From Nemania diffusa (taxonomy: Eukaryota > Ascomycota > Sordariomycetes > Xylariales > Xylariaceae), in assembly GCA_038501195.1 (NCBI GenBank), contig JBBPUQ010000004.1:4416001-4480000 (forward strand): DNA of 64,000 bases, written 5' to 3'. Below the pieces are notes generated by a model. It had not been told where the DNA came from and ran no database searches. It saw only the letters and a program-made list of their open reading frames with translations. Within the stretch, counting starts at the first letter, position 1. Every line of letters begins with the position of its first letter. The translations under genes were made by a program, and so were the position numbers. Positions 25,401 to 38,147 of this stretch are shown here, in pieces.

Positions 25401-25517
25401 ATGAGCCATACGCATGCCCTATTGACCGTGAAGAAAGACCTCACGCCATCCCAAATCATGAACCACGTTTTCCTCCTCTTAATCGTCACCGCGCCCAGTG
25501 CCTCTAGCAGCACGCGC
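22424..25517. other. Convergent spacer, 3.1 kb, with possible coding debris
   Basis: The first 500 bases or so should be the Pumilio 3' UTR. Near 24039 an ATG opens a 48-codon frame with coding-like composition (MDDVKLTKLDREWPVRF). A second open stretch at about 24281-24485 (SALGISEGDLVKKRRE) and a third at 24677-24985 follow without splice signals that join them convincingly. None is recognisable. They may be remnants of a dead gene or chance. Confidence 0.35.
22670..22678 (+). promoter_or_regulatory. Consensus Puf4-type binding site downstream of the Pumilio stop codon
   Basis: TGTACATTA matches the published Puf4 consensus UGUAHAHUA exactly and lies 247 bases after the Pumilio stop, on the sense strand. 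That it lies in the 3' UTR is inferred from distance only. Confidence 0.4.
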
Positions 25518-26433
25518 TTATCGGTAGCGCCAGAGAGAGAGGGTGTTGTGCCTCTTCCAGGTCTTTCTGCGGCCAGCCTTGGTCTTGTTGTAGCGATGGC
25601 CCTTGTTGAGACCACGGGACTTCTTGCCAGTGGCGGTGAGACCACGAGACTCGCGGTGCTTGTGGACGGGGTTGACGATCCAGTTGATGCGGGGATCCAG
25701 GCGGATGGCCTTGTGCTGGGGGTCGACGAGGATGACCTCGTAGTACTTGTAGGTGGAGTCCTGGTTGATCCAGTACGAGTTGAGAACGCGCAAGTTGGCG
25801 CAGCGGCGGCCGACACGCTCCTCGGCGGTGGACTTGAGCGATCGCTGGTACTTGAGCTGGTTCACACCCTGGTTGGTGGGCTTGCCTGTGGTTCGATGGA
25901 TTCTCGTCAGTCACAGGTCTCCAGCAGCGGTACGTACATGCATGACATGTTCTGGTCTGGTGGCAGCAGAGGCAGCGGAAGCAGCGGAGAGGACTTACCG
26001 TAGGTGGCACCCTTGGGCACGGGGCGCTTGCGACCACCGCGGCGGACACGCACACGGTAGATAACATAGCCCTGCTTGGCCTTGTATCCCAGGCGTCGAG
26101 CCTTGTCGGGGCGCGAGGGGCGCGAGGCACGGTGGATGACGTTCAATTGACGGAGCTATATTAATGCACTCTCAGCTAATGTTCAACGAGTGTATAGCAA
26201 AGACACGTTCTCGCAAGAGAGAAGACAGCGTCCACAGAATCCACAGCATCCACATCTCGGGTCTCGATCGTAGATATTTGCGTGTGTGCTTTGCTCGCGC
26301 GTTGCTTCCGTGTCGGAAAGGGTTCGAAGGAGGTTTCTTAACATACCTCCCAGCAGCGGACTCGGGAGAGGAATAGCAGGACATCAGACTGCTTCTTCTT
26401 CTGAAGCTCTTCGACGTACTTGAGGGCACCCAT
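25518..26433 (-). CDS. RPL15: 60S ribosomal protein L15 (eL15)
   Basis: A structural protein of the large ribosomal subunit. Exons 26347..26433, 25999..26155 and 25518..25885 give 203 aa, the standard length. The N-terminus [18 protein letters not shown], the middle [19 protein letters not shown] and the C-terminus [17 protein letters not shown] are all diagnostic. Introns are 191 and 113 nt (GTATGT and GTAAGT donors). A further intron in the 5' leader is well supported (listed separately). Intron-containing, Arg/Lys-rich and with favoured codons, as expected for a highly expressed ribosomal protein gene. I looked for snoRNA box motifs in the introns and found none convincing. Confidence 0.97.
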
Positions 26434-26438
26434 CTTGA

Positions 26439-26568
26439 CTGTGAAAGAGAGAGGAGAGAAGATGTTAGCATGGACACACAGACACACGCAGATGCAGATA
26501 AAAGAGCTGGAAGGACAGTTGCTCTGATTCCTTCTATTTCTAGTTAGGCAGGGGCGACGGTAACATAC
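26439..26568 (-). other. 5' UTR intron of RPL15
   Basis: On the minus strand a GTATGT donor at 26568, a GCTAAC branch site and a pyrimidine-rich TTTCACAG acceptor end five bases before the ATG at 26433. The 130-nt length and signal strength are typical of a leader intron in a ribosomal protein gene. Confidence 0.7.
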
Positions 26569-27077
26569 CAGGTTGGGAATTGAGGCCTGCAACAATGGAT
26601 GGTCGATTGTCGTTGGGTGTGGTCTTGGTAGAAGAGAAATTGAGAATCTACAAATCAATCAGGAAATTTGGTGGTTGAGGGGGATTGTGTGGGTGGTTTG
26701 CTGCGAAAATTAAGCGATTCTGCGCTAGTACAAATCTAGCGCACTACCAGATGGATCACCGTGGGGCCCACGAGCCACATAGCGCGAGAGCTGTATATAT
26801 GTGGCTGTGAAAACTGTGGCTCATTTATCAAGCATCGTAATAGGCCTCTTTAGAGTTAAATTGAGGCATTGAGACTACATTACATTATTGATTCTTAACG
26901 AGCTTCACTTTTCTTGTCAGAGTATCATACAAATCTGGTCCTTGACCCCATATCTGCGTTTTGCAGCTTGTTCCTCTATGTTCGCTACATCCCAGCGATA
27001 GTGAGCCACCAGTAGTCTTGTTGTACATGAAAGCAGATTGTATTCCCAGCCCAAAACTAATCATTTACTTCATTCCA
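26569..27077. other. Intergenic region between RPL15 and the coiled-coil gene
   Basis: This should hold the RPL15 promoter and the 3' UTR of the upstream minus-strand gene. I see no gene here. Confidence 0.5.
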
Positions 27078-28039
27078 TCATCCCTCTTCCTCGAGCTGCA
27101 CCATTCTTGCAATGGCGGAGAAATGCTTCAATTGATTTTCGGCAACCTGACCCCAGGTCTCTCCGTCTAGGAGCTCCCGACTGTCTTTGAACAACTCCTT
27201 GGCAAACTGGCCTTCCTCGCTTGCATTTGCTTGGTCGAATACAGGGCTAGCAGGCGACTCAGGCGCCAGTAGGCTCCCTACCAGAGCCTCTCCATACCTA
27301 CCACTGTGACCCAAAAATTCTCTGATGTCTTGTTTATCTTGCTTCCACTGAGCCATGGGCAGTTCTAGCTTATTGGCATCAAGCTGTTCTTCTACCAGCT
27401 TGAATTGCTTCAAAAGCGATTGATGGTCCTCCTTAGTAACTCGGGCGAGGTTGAATAATGGATGATCTTCCTTTCGAAGGGTGCTGGATCGCCCATCTCG
27501 CCCATCGGGAAATTGCTGTGAGAGTTGCTTGAAAATGGTAGCAATCTTCTCTTGGCCCTTCGTACTGGGTTAGTCAAGTTAGTATGAACGGCTTTTAGCT
27601 AACGAAATCATTGATCCACGACTAACAATTCTTGCTCTTTCTTCTCCCGGAAAATATTTAGTTCTGCGTCCTTCTTTTTTACATCTTTTCGAAATTCTCT
27701 GAGAAAGGCCTTGGATTTGCCCGCCTCTTTCGTAGTGCAGCTCTCAAGCATGTTGGCTAATCTTTGATACTTTCTACCCATCAAGGTTGGTTTGTGCCTA
27801 GGGCTATGGACTTTGAGTGGGAAGTGTGCTCACTGGCTCCCGGCCCGCCCTGGATCTTCGTCATACTCCTCCAGCCGAGAAAGCCTGCTCTTCTTGCTGC
27901 GTGATTCTGTAACAAACAGGCCGTCCGACTCGTCTAGATTAAATCCACGTGACGTCAACACAATTCAGCACCGGGGGCTTGGTAGCGCCGTGTAGTACTT
28001 ACTGCTTGCATTGTCGGTGGCTTTGGCTTTCCTAGGCAT
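27078..28039 (-). CDS. Unrecognised coiled-coil protein
   Basis: Four exons (28003..28039, 27834..27933, 27627..27773, 27078..27564) give 256 aa with one consistent frame. I do not recognise the family. The N-terminus is basic (MPRKAKAT) and a Lys/Arg/Ser patch (SRSKKSRLSRLEEYDED) suggests nuclear localisation. The middle, from about residue 50 to 150, is rich in Lys, Glu and Gln with heptad-like spacing (FLREFRKDVKKKDAELNIF, EKKEQEFTKGQEKIATIF), so a coiled coil is likely. The C-terminus is acidic and ends VQLEEEG. The third exon has two possible acceptors 24 nt apart: position 27773 (60-nt intron, chosen) or 27797 (36-nt intron, improbably short), both in frame. A chromatin or kinetochore-type role would be a guess. 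Confidence 0.75.
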
Positions 28040-29324
28040 CCTGACGGGAGCACTAGATACAGGACTCGCTACAGTGAGATAAGACAGATTATTCTAGTTG
28101 AAGCGATAATTTATGTAATGACTGATCAGACAAGGCCTCCGATCTACGATTAATCAGCAGAAGAGCTTGAAGTGTCTTGGGAATACTGATGTGAGATCAG
28201 AGGCGATTTAGTGTAGAGAGTGAACTCTAGGAGACAGAAGGGTGAGTGTCTGAGTTAAGTAGGGTATGGCCGTTGGTGATGGGAAAGCGCGGGGGCCTTG
28301 CCTTTATCCAACTACTCCTTCCTCAGTTCACCCTACTGCAATTTGTAACAGAGCAAGGAGGGAACTACCTGGGAGTGGAAGTTGCGATCAAGTTAGTAGT
28401 TTTCATGTTAATGCAGCGACAACACCGACGACTCAAGTAGCGCCAAAGCTCGTAGTACCTGCTCGATGATTTTCTTACTATGTACCTCAAAGTCAAGCGC
28501 ATTCTCACCAGAAGCCCAGGTGAGAGGTGAAACCTGCGTAGCACTATTTAATATATGTCTACTTACCACCTAGGTAGGTAGTCTATTCTGTCTAGGGATA
28601 TCGTACACAAGAGGTGCTTCTTATATCTACCACTTCCTCTTATTTAGCCAACCTTCTATCAAGATCGAGGGATCACGCACTCGCCTTTGAGACTTATCAC
28701 GCCTGGATAGCTACTTCGGTAGGTATGTAGAAACGGGGTCATGAAACTCAAATACATTAATCCAGTCGTGTGGTAAAGCGAAGAAGAAAAAAAAAAAAAA
28801 GAATGCTTGTATCCATATCCCGCAGAGAATCTACCTACTTGAAACTGTTGCTATCTACCGTAGCTCGTCCAAATGAATATAACGGCCAGTTTCCATACAA
28901 TTTTCCCCCTCTGCTGGTCGTACATGAGTCTACTGCGGGAATACCCAACAACAACAATCGAAAAGTCCTGATTTTTCACACCAGATTACACTAATGCCGT
29001 GCAACTTTCTCAGTCTATATTCGTCTCCCTTGAATCCAGTGATAGTTTTATCTTGTTGCCAAGTCTTAATGCCGTCGTCATGAGTCAAGTGAGTCGTGAT
29101 GGAACAGGAAGGGGACTTGGAATAGACCCCATCCCATGCCTATAAATTGCAACCACGTCTTTAGCCGTGTAAAACAAAGTCCGGCCAACACCAAAAATTT
29201 CGTTGTCATCTTCTTTATCTGTCTTGTGATCTCCCCATGAATGGTATGGTACGAGTAAAGTATAGTACGAGAAGCGAATGCATAGTGGCGGCACATGTCC
29301 CCGGTCGGATAACATGGCGTATTC
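28040..29324. other. Intergenic region, 1.3 kb
   Basis: Promoter side of the coiled-coil gene and 3' side of the PSP1-domain gene. It contains a CACCTAGGTAGGTAG word near 28567-28581 and a run of 14 A at 28787-28800. I see no gene here. Confidence 0.5.
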
Positions 29325-32103
29325 TCATCGAGTATTGAGGGACAATCCTTGGAATGCGCTAGCCCATTCGTTCGTAGTTGGTAGACTGGGCTGTGCTTGG
29401 TCGTGGGAAGACGGGGCGTCGTGTGGGTTTGCGAACCGCGCCCTCATCGTCGGTGGGAATTCGCCGTTCTGCGAGAAGCCTGCGCCGTAGGCGTCCATTG
29501 TTTGCATCATGCTTGGCAGATAAGTGGCTGCCCTAGGAGCACCGCTATAGTTTCCATACGCCGAATACGGGAACCCCGCCGGTGGATAGGCCGAGGTGCT
29601 TGCTGGCTGCCTGTCTGTGGCATTGAACGGCGCGCTGAAGGCTGGCTGGAACGAGCGACCCGTCGGATTGGCGTTGGCAAACGTACTCTGTGACTCGTGT
29701 GCTTGGTTGGTTCGCCTGTCCGCATTATTCGATGCGCCTGCTCTTCCTAAACCGACGGCACCTGGCCCGACGCCGCTCGGCGCTTGCAAACCGAGTGTCG
29801 GGCTAGCGAACGAAGCTGGGTTGATAGCCGACATCCAGATCCTTGTCTTGTAAATCTTAAAAAGGTCAGTTACTAGAGAGTTGAAATTGATGTAAGAATC
29901 CGCAAAATAATAGAACGTCAACTTCTTCCAATCCCTAGAACATAGTTAGCAAGTGGCTGCTGTTATAGACCCTTAGTCACGCTTACATTTGGAACTCGGC
30001 GTCGAGGATTTCCATATTGAGACCATGCTCTTTTACTTTCTGCATGCACATACGCTTAGCTTTGGCCTCATTGCCCTCCTTGTCGCGAAGGCCGTGGATC
30101 TCATGACTCTGAGCCAGACGCTTGATCATCTTCGGTTTTAACTCGCCCGAGTTAGCCTCTTGCATATGATGCCCGCTTGGAGGACCCATTCCGCCAATGG
30201 CACTTCCCTGGAGACCGTTAGAAGCAGCCATCAGACCGGCCCCAGTGCCCTCTTGTGCAACAGCTGCATTTTGCGAATACATCACTAGCCACTTGTAGTG
30301 CTCCTCGGTATAGTGTTCCTTGAGGTCTTTCGCAGTTTGCCAATCAACGTTGTCCCGTGCCACAGTTCCAAGGTCCGTTCCTCGATCGGCTTCAACGATG
30401 ACCAGGTCGCCGGGCTTGACGGTTAACCCGGTGCCCTCTTGAATGTAGAACACATCTGCTCGTGAGCATTTGAAGAGTACGATGTGCAATAGTTGATTGT
30501 GCCGAGGCTGGCTCATACCATACATACTCCTGTGTGGCGATGGTGGTCGGTTGGCGTAGCTGGGAGTCAACCCGTACGATGGTTGGTACGGGTTACCATA
30601 AGCCGATGAGGTGAGGCTCTGCTGAGTGCTCGGAAGGTTGGACCCAGCCGAGTAATATGACACTTCAGTCCAAATTAGCTCAGTGACGGTGTGATAAACA
30701 AGAAAACCCCTAAACTTACCGGGACTAGCTGTGCTGAAACCAGAAACATCGGTGAACCCGGCGAACTCCTGACTTTGAGATGCGTCGGGTGAAGCTGTCT
30801 CGTGCAAGGATACAGCTTCTCCCATTGAACTTATCGATGGCTGCCGAGTAGGCACATCAGCAAACGAATGCCGTCGGCTCTGCGGGATATCAGATAGGCC
30901 CCCGAATCCTAAAGAAGTCTGCCAGATGGCCCTCTTGACAGTCTCAAGCTTCCGGTTCTCAGCGGTATTGTAAGGAGATCTGTAAGACCCTGCATATTCG
31001 CTCATACGACGAACAAAAGCTCGTTTCATCGCAGGGTCTTGGCCCTCATTCATCTCATCGAGCTCATCGACCGCGTAATCTGATTCCTCCGGTACAGGAT
31101 CATGGACACTATATCCGTTACCTAGTCCATATGTAGCAGCGGTGGATGCACGGGGCCTCAGTCGAGAATTTTGATATTGTTGTTGGCGTAATATGGCGTT
31201 TTCGCGAGTGAGCATTTCGATCGTCTTGGCATCGGCACTTTGTTGGTGCTGGTTTGCTTGGGGAGAGTCACTCGTGCTCTCTTCATCATCTTCAACTTCC
31301 TTCACCTTTCCGAGCATAGCACCTTCATTCGACATCTCACTTAGCATGCTTGGCCGGGAGGGCCGGTGTTGTAGCCCCGGCGGCCCGACAGGGCGTGCTC
31401 TCCCAGCTAACGTAGATGACGGGGGCATTGTAGTCGCAGACTCCGGATCTAATTGCCCGACGGAATATGACTGTGAGCGATATGTCTTTGGGGTCGGATG
31501 CAGTGGTATTGGGAAAGGAATTTGGGATGTGGTTCCTTGGTCTCGAGGAGGAGGGGATGTCTGTGATATTGAGTTTTCACTGTTGAAAAAACTTTGGCCG
31601 GCTGGCATAGTTGAAGTCGGCGATGGCAAAACTTCAGTTAGCCGAGAGGGCGGTTCTTTCCGTTCGGAAGTCCATATGCCCGTTCCCCACGGAAAAGATG
31701 GCGGCTGATGCCCGCGGCCCATTGCCCCAGAAGACGCCGGATGCGATGCCCACACGCCAGCACCTGGTTCCGCCGACGGCGTACTCGGGTGGGACGTCGT
31801 TGGGGACATGGAGCTGCCAGCAAACGAACCCTTTCGGGGGTGAGGAAGGGTCACTTGCGATGTGTCATTCAGCCAAGACGCACGGCGGACAGGTCTCTGA
31901 GGTTGCGCAGGACTTTGGTGACTATCTTGTCGATGGTTGTCTGGCTCGTCATCGGAACTAGCAAGAGCCTCCGAGTCTGGTGTAGACCTTCGAACGTTGA
32001 GCTTGTCAAGAAGTATAGACTGCTGGTTGCTAGGCGCGAGGGCTGCGATAGCCCCCTGGCTACCCTTCGGTGCAGATCCAGGCTTGATGTTGCTAGCGTT
32101 CAT
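29325..32103 (-). CDS. PSP1 C-terminal domain protein
   Basis: Exons 30720..32103, 29987..30662 and 29325..29934 give 889 aa. The conserved part is the PSP1 C-terminal domain: CSRADVFYIQEGTGL, GDLVIVEADRGTDLGTV, KMIKRLAQSHEI, LNMEILDAEFQMDWKKLTF and LVTDLFKIYKTRIWM across the second intron. S. cerevisiae Psp1 is a low-complexity protein known as a multicopy suppressor of polymerase-alpha mutants and found in cytoplasmic RNP foci. The rest of this protein is Ser/Pro/Gln-rich and probably disordered, including a long N-terminal half. The start at 32103 (MNASNIKPGSAP) was preferred to an in-frame ATG 24 codons upstream because of its coding character. The first intron is 57 nt, an exact multiple of three with no stop and an AAG acceptor, so it may sometimes be retained. 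Confidence 0.86.
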
Positions 32104-35100
32104 GATCCGTAGATAAACATGAATGCTCTTCGCTTGTATTCGAACTCCGAACCACTCGCGTAAAACGACAAGCACAAGACGTGTATACTTATCGGAATGA
32201 CGTATGACGGGGTTTAGGTCTGTGACTCAGGTGTGTAGGTTTATTTAAAGAACCAGTCGGGTTCCTATTACGGCGTCGGAAAGTATGTTGTTAATTGGGG
32301 TGTCGACAGAGTTGGAAAGCTGCCACAAGTATCAGTAAACATGACAAAGTGAAGCAGAGCCAGGCTAGGGAAGCCTAGCTAATTCTTTGAGCAGTTGTAG
32401 TTGCATGTCTGGTTAGGCCTGTTTTTCGCCCCAACCACAAGTCTTGAAGGTTCAAGTCGTAAGACTAGCCAGCTCCAGCCGGCGCCATCGACACGCATCC
32501 CAGCAACAATAAACCGTCGCAAAAGAGTACGGTTACGAGCGGGACAGGGAAAAAAAACCTTGTTTACTGACCAGTTCGAGTATTATTACTTCTATCATAG
32601 GGTATCGCAAAATCCGTCTATCAACCGACCAGAGATCAAGAGAGAGAAAAAAAAAAGGACCGAAAAGTAAGAAACACCGGTAACGGCTGCACTGAAGAAA
32701 TGCCCAGTTCGGAACGCCAGTGGATTGGCCAAGGCCTCCAGGAACGCCGCGACAAGGCCCCCTCTGCAGGCCTAAGACAAGAGGAACCGACTGTGGCGGG
32801 AAGTGTCAGCTGCGAGAAACCAGGTCGCAGGACGTTTTGATTTCGCGTGTCTCGTGTGCCACGGGCCGAGCAGGGTGTTGTGTGGGCAAGGCCTGAATAA
32901 TACTGGTGTAGCGAGTCTAGTACAATTGGCGCGAACGAAACGTATAAATGGGACTATAGCTCGGTTGGGATGAGAGAGGATGGTATGTTGGTTGGATATT
33001 CGATCTGCCCCCTTCGTCTGCTTCTTCTTCTTCTCTTGTTCTTCTTCTTTTATCTTTTTGCTGTTTCTCTTGTTCTTACTGCTCTTCTCGTTTAAGATGG
33101 CTCACTTCGGCGAGTTGCGACGGAGCTATATACGGCGGCCCATCGTCGAAAGGGGTTGGATCGTCGCAGAGCTGTTGAGGCGAGCGTGACGTGCCGTTAG
33201 TGTAGTGGAGGACGGGTTGTCAGCGCACAACGTGAGGATACGGCTGGTTGGGGGCTTGCGACGAGACTCGCAGGAGACAAAAGGAATGAAAGGGAACTAG
33301 GTGGGAAGAAGGAAGGCAAAAGGCGAGAACAAGAGGTAGGTAGGCGATTTGAGAGCGGGGAAAGACTCGAGAGGGCATCGGCGCAGCGAGCGAGCGAGCA
33401 GACAGACGACCTCGCCAGCCAGCAAAGAAGGGTCCCTCCCCTACCTACCTGCCTGCTTCGTTGCGACAGGTCTTTTTGCTGTGTGTGTGCTCTGAGGTAC
33501 AGAGTACCGCTCAACAGCCACCTACCAGACAGGCTAGTGCAGTGTTAGTATAGGTGGTATCTAGCGTACAGCAGTGGTATGCTGCCGCTAAGATTCGCTC
33601 GCGTCCGCTTTGTAGCAGGTGTGGGAAAGTGGCTAGTGGGGAAGAAATGGCGGCGGATGCTTTCAGAGTTCGCCAATGCGTCTTAGCTTAGCGATGCTTG
33701 AATCCATACTGTGGACATCCCGGACATTTGACTTATTAGCTCTCTGACGATCCCTGTCCTGCCCTGTCGGTGCTTGTGGGCTCTTGGAGAAGGCAGGTAC
33801 CTACAGAACCGTACCGTCCATGTATCATCCGCAAACAGATGGAGCCAGGAGACATAATCCAAGAGGCTGCATAGGTACCTATCCACCTCTGCTAAGGTTA
33901 CCTAATAACAACTGCAAAGGCAGGCATGTCATACCGAGCACAATTGAGAACGCCTGAACCACACCATCATGCCATGACAGAGGTGGCTCAGACGATTTGG
34001 AAATACCTACTTACAATAATCGTATTTCTATCTAACTAGGTAGGCAGTATATAGTAGGCAGTGTATAGTATGCCTTACTTACCTACCTAGCTAGAAGGTG
34101 ATTTGATCTAAGAGATACGGCCGTTTTCAGTCGAAGCAAAACTACAGTAGGTAGGTAAATACCATATAAGCGAATCCTACGAGACGCTACCAGGTGCTTC
34201 ATTGGACCTCTTAACTTAAAGTGCCCGTTCTACCTACATGTTGTCTCTGGCCTCTAAACTCCATCTATATATGCATGTAAGTACCTATTCAGGTATAGGA
34301 TTTAACAGAAGACCACAAATACTAAACAATATGAGCTCGTATGATTCAGTCTACATAAGCGTCCCCATAATATGTAGGTACGTATGCGTACGTATGTATC
34401 TAGTTGGAGACAAAATTATAAGTGTACATACATATAGGTAGGCCCTTAATGGTAATACTGAGAGGACAAGGATCGCTAATGTATGATACAGAGTATATGT
34501 ATGTAGCTTATTTTTATTAAGAACCTAATAATTACCTAGGTAGGTACCTAGAAACCTATTTAACTTAGGGTATCTACTGAGTAGACTAGCACAGAGCAAG
34601 CTAAGGATGTAGGTACTACTACCATCATATGTACTGAATTACTTGCATGTACACACGCTGTTCTAATATTGGAAAGGAATAAGAAGGCATTCTACATGTT
34701 TACGAGTCTAAAATCAACATTATCAAGTCTCGAATATTGTCTATTACGAGGTATTCCTTTTCTTCACCTTCTCGCTCCCTCTCGCATTTTTATACCCGTC
34801 TTCTTCTTTTTAGTTTTTGTCTCTTTGCAGTCCAACTGCCACCAAAAAAAGGAGGTCACTACATATATTTACTCCTATTTCCTTCCTCGTGGCCCAATTG
34901 GGTGTAGGGGCAATATAACTTATGCATCCTGCTCCCGCAGGTGCGCTAAATTGGTGTCAACGAGGTTTCTCGAAGACCACCTTCAGGTTCCCTACCTTAA
35001 GTTTTAGTATCCGTCAATCCATTCTCGCGACAATATCCATTCGTACACTAACCACGCTTCGAGGTCGGATAGCAAGCCAACCTAGGCTTGCAATGCACCA

Positions 35101-38100
35101 GGCCAATGACGTCGCAATAACGTTGAGGGCCTCTTAGAGCAGGAAACAAACTTCAAGCACGCTTAACTCGCCCCTCAAGCAGCTCACGCGCTGGCCATGT
35201 GGGCATGCAGGTTCTTCCACCATACGCGCTATAGGTACTTGGCTCTTGTGCTTTAAGCCCTTCCAAACCGTTGCTCCTGAGCACGGCGGCTGCTTTCACC
35301 GTCATCGCAGTCTGCATTCCTAAATAAACCATGGCACCACCCCGTTCCTCTCCAAGTCGCCTTTAACACACCAATCAGAATATGAGGTTCATGGCCGACA
35401 TTTTTACCTTTCAGCCAGGGTGATCATCATCGAAGATCTCTTCCCAGCAAACTCTCAACAAGCCCAGACAATGAATAGGGGGAGAGGGGGGGTTGTTCTC
35501 TAACTAGTACCACCCTCCATGACTTCACAAGACGAAGGACTATGGCTACATAGAGATGGCATTGCTCCATAAATGCCTACTCTGTACTTGGCATCTTAAT
35601 TGGTGCTCTAATCAACCACTCAATCCGCCCGACCAACAGTCGCCCAGACAGCTTTATAACTGCGCGTATACCTGACGGTGACCGATGAAGATACATCGGA
35701 CCTCCTGCGTCTGTGTTTCATGCATGCAAGTCAACTGGCGGTTACGCAACGGTGGCACTGCTCATCTTCTGGGGTTAGGCGCCTGAGTTTACGCCAGAAG
35801 CCGGCCGGAAACCTTCGTTTACTACACAGCGTCTAGTGAGCAAAGGCGGTTTCGCCAGAACTTGAGGATTTGCAAGTCATTAATGGATCCTTACAAAATG
35901 CAGGCCCTGCCATCTGGGGTTATTTTTAACCACCAAGAACGGCCCCAAAGAAGATCATCTCACAATGTTCTAGAAACGAAGAGGGGCATACATTTTGGGG
36001 CTGAGGTAGTAGTGGAGAGTCGCTCACTTGAACGTACGTAGAGATTTCCAACAGCTGCGACGAATCACCCGATACTCCGCAACATCGCACACTAAATCCA
36101 ATCCCATCCGCAAATGCCACTATCGAGTGATGGACAACCGCACTGCTGAGTTTTTAATTGCTGTAGGAAACAGAGAGGTTGCATGGCATGAGAGATGCGA
36201 CACGCTCAGCATAAGAATAGGTTGTGGAGGTGTGGTCAAGGGCGCTGTCATCATGGCATACCCGGCCATGTTTCGCAAGCGTTATACGTACTGTATGTAG
36301 GTGTGTATTCCTTTCACACTCTCCGTCCAACCAACAGCCTAAATGGCAAGTCACCCTTTTACGGATCCACACCAGGTCCCAACCCCCTTTTTTTCTTGGG
36401 TCAACCCCATGAACTTGGGCTCTTATGCGTAGGGTTCTCTTGATATGCTGGTGTGTAACTATTTCTGCGTATGAGGTCTGATGCTAATGTTTATCCATTG
36501 CCATTGAGCGCTGACAATTCGCAGGATATGTTACAAGACCTGCTTCTAAATCTGCAGGAGTTCTTGTCATGGCCTAAGCCATTTACGGTCTGAATGCCAA
36601 GGATTTGTGGATCGAACTAGAGGTGGCTCCGGCACCAAACCTAGTCTATATTAGGTGACATAAATTTTACCCCGGATTCTCCCCTCTCGATCCCTACATC
36701 TACGGGTAGCGGGTCCGGCCTACACCGTGCTAGAGATTCTACCTATACTGGACTCCTAGAGGAAGCGTACAGTATCTTGCCGTACATGTATACAGTACCC
36801 TACGCTGTAGCGGACAACGAGCTTTGCTTCGAGGTTGCCAAGTCTATCGGGCAGAAGAAACCCAGCGACAACTACTTTAAGGTATGTAGGTACAGGTAAA
36901 GATCTCCCAAGTTCCGAACGCAAAATCAATGTTTCGAAGGACGGAAACATTCATCCCGACGTTCACTCATGTCACTACTCTTATTAATTTCAACTTTTAC
37001 GTCTTAACCAATCCTTTCCTCAATTTAAATCGCATTATTCGCTTTGCGTAGACTTTGGGACTGGGTGAGGCAATAACTACGAGGTTATTCTGATCAGCAT
37101 AATGGTATATAGTAGAGGTGTGCTTGGCTATCTAATGTTGACTTACCCCTCGATGAGGGCACTGCATGCAGCTCGTGTTGTCGAGCGAGAATGCGGTAGG
37201 ATTTCGAAGGCCAATTCCGTGATCCGCCCTCTACATAGGCTGGGGCAGACTTTCGAATGATGAATGTGATGCAACCATGACTCCCAGCTTTCTCCCGCAC
37301 GGTACGGAAACCTATTTGCACACGCCCGCAATCGATGCTTAGATGGACCCGATCCTAATAGGCCTTCTCTGTATTCTTGGACTCTATAGTCGATACAATA
37401 CGGCAAATGATTTTGAGCAGGTGAGATCGGAAAGGATGGAAGACATCGTGTAGGCCATCGCGTAGGCCATGCAGCTTGACGTACGATGGGTGTGTTTTTG
37501 CGGGGGGGCGGAAGAACACTGGCCTATTGGGGGATCGATGGACGAAAAGCTTCAGGCTGCACGTAACCCATGTGACCAGAACAAAGCGCACCCTGTTCAC
37601 CATGACTACACCGGTGCACCTATCATACTACCTCAGTCTCCAGCTTTTTCTCCCAGCAGCCGTACTTGCCATCCCTTACTTACCACCCGCAATGGAACCA
37701 AAACAGACCGGTCCACGCGGGGCCAATCCCCAAAGCTACTGCATCATGCCGGAGACTAGACTGAGCGATGCGTCATCCTGTCATGCCATGGGCCTACAGA
37801 CGAATTGAAAAAGAAAGGTCGAGATCCCGAGCACCCTTCCTGCGCCAAGCATTCACTTGGTGAGTTGCATGAAGGATACTAACAGAGAGCTATACCCCTT
37901 GATTGCCACCGCGGGGCACGGTCACAGCAGACAGACGGGTCTGAGTGTTTCTGAGCGCGCTTTTTTTCGAACTGGCGGCAGTGGGACGATATTTCAACCT
38001 TATTCTCGTTAAGACCGCTAAGCTCCAGGAAGATGCTTTCCGTTTCTGGTCACTGAGAATAAGGTGGAGACATACTAGCCTACGCATAGAACAAGTTGCA

Positions 38101-38147
38101 AGGTATTACATGGAATTTGTACAGTGTTAGGTACTTAGATAGGTGCT
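32104..38147. other. Gene-poor spacer, 6 kb
   Basis: The first kilobase should be the PSP1-gene promoter and leader. A pyrimidine-rich tract at 33018-33060 (CTTCTTCTTCTT type) gives a meaningless Phe/Leu-rich frame. Several CCTAGGTAGGTA clusters occur around 34030-34100 and 34530-34552. Open frames are below about 115 codons and none shows a domain. I see no RNA gene or transposon ends. Confidence 0.5.

Noticed and set aside
32980..33189. Phe/Leu-rich frame resembling a membrane protein
   Set aside because: It reads through a CTT microsatellite; this is low complexity, not a transmembrane design.
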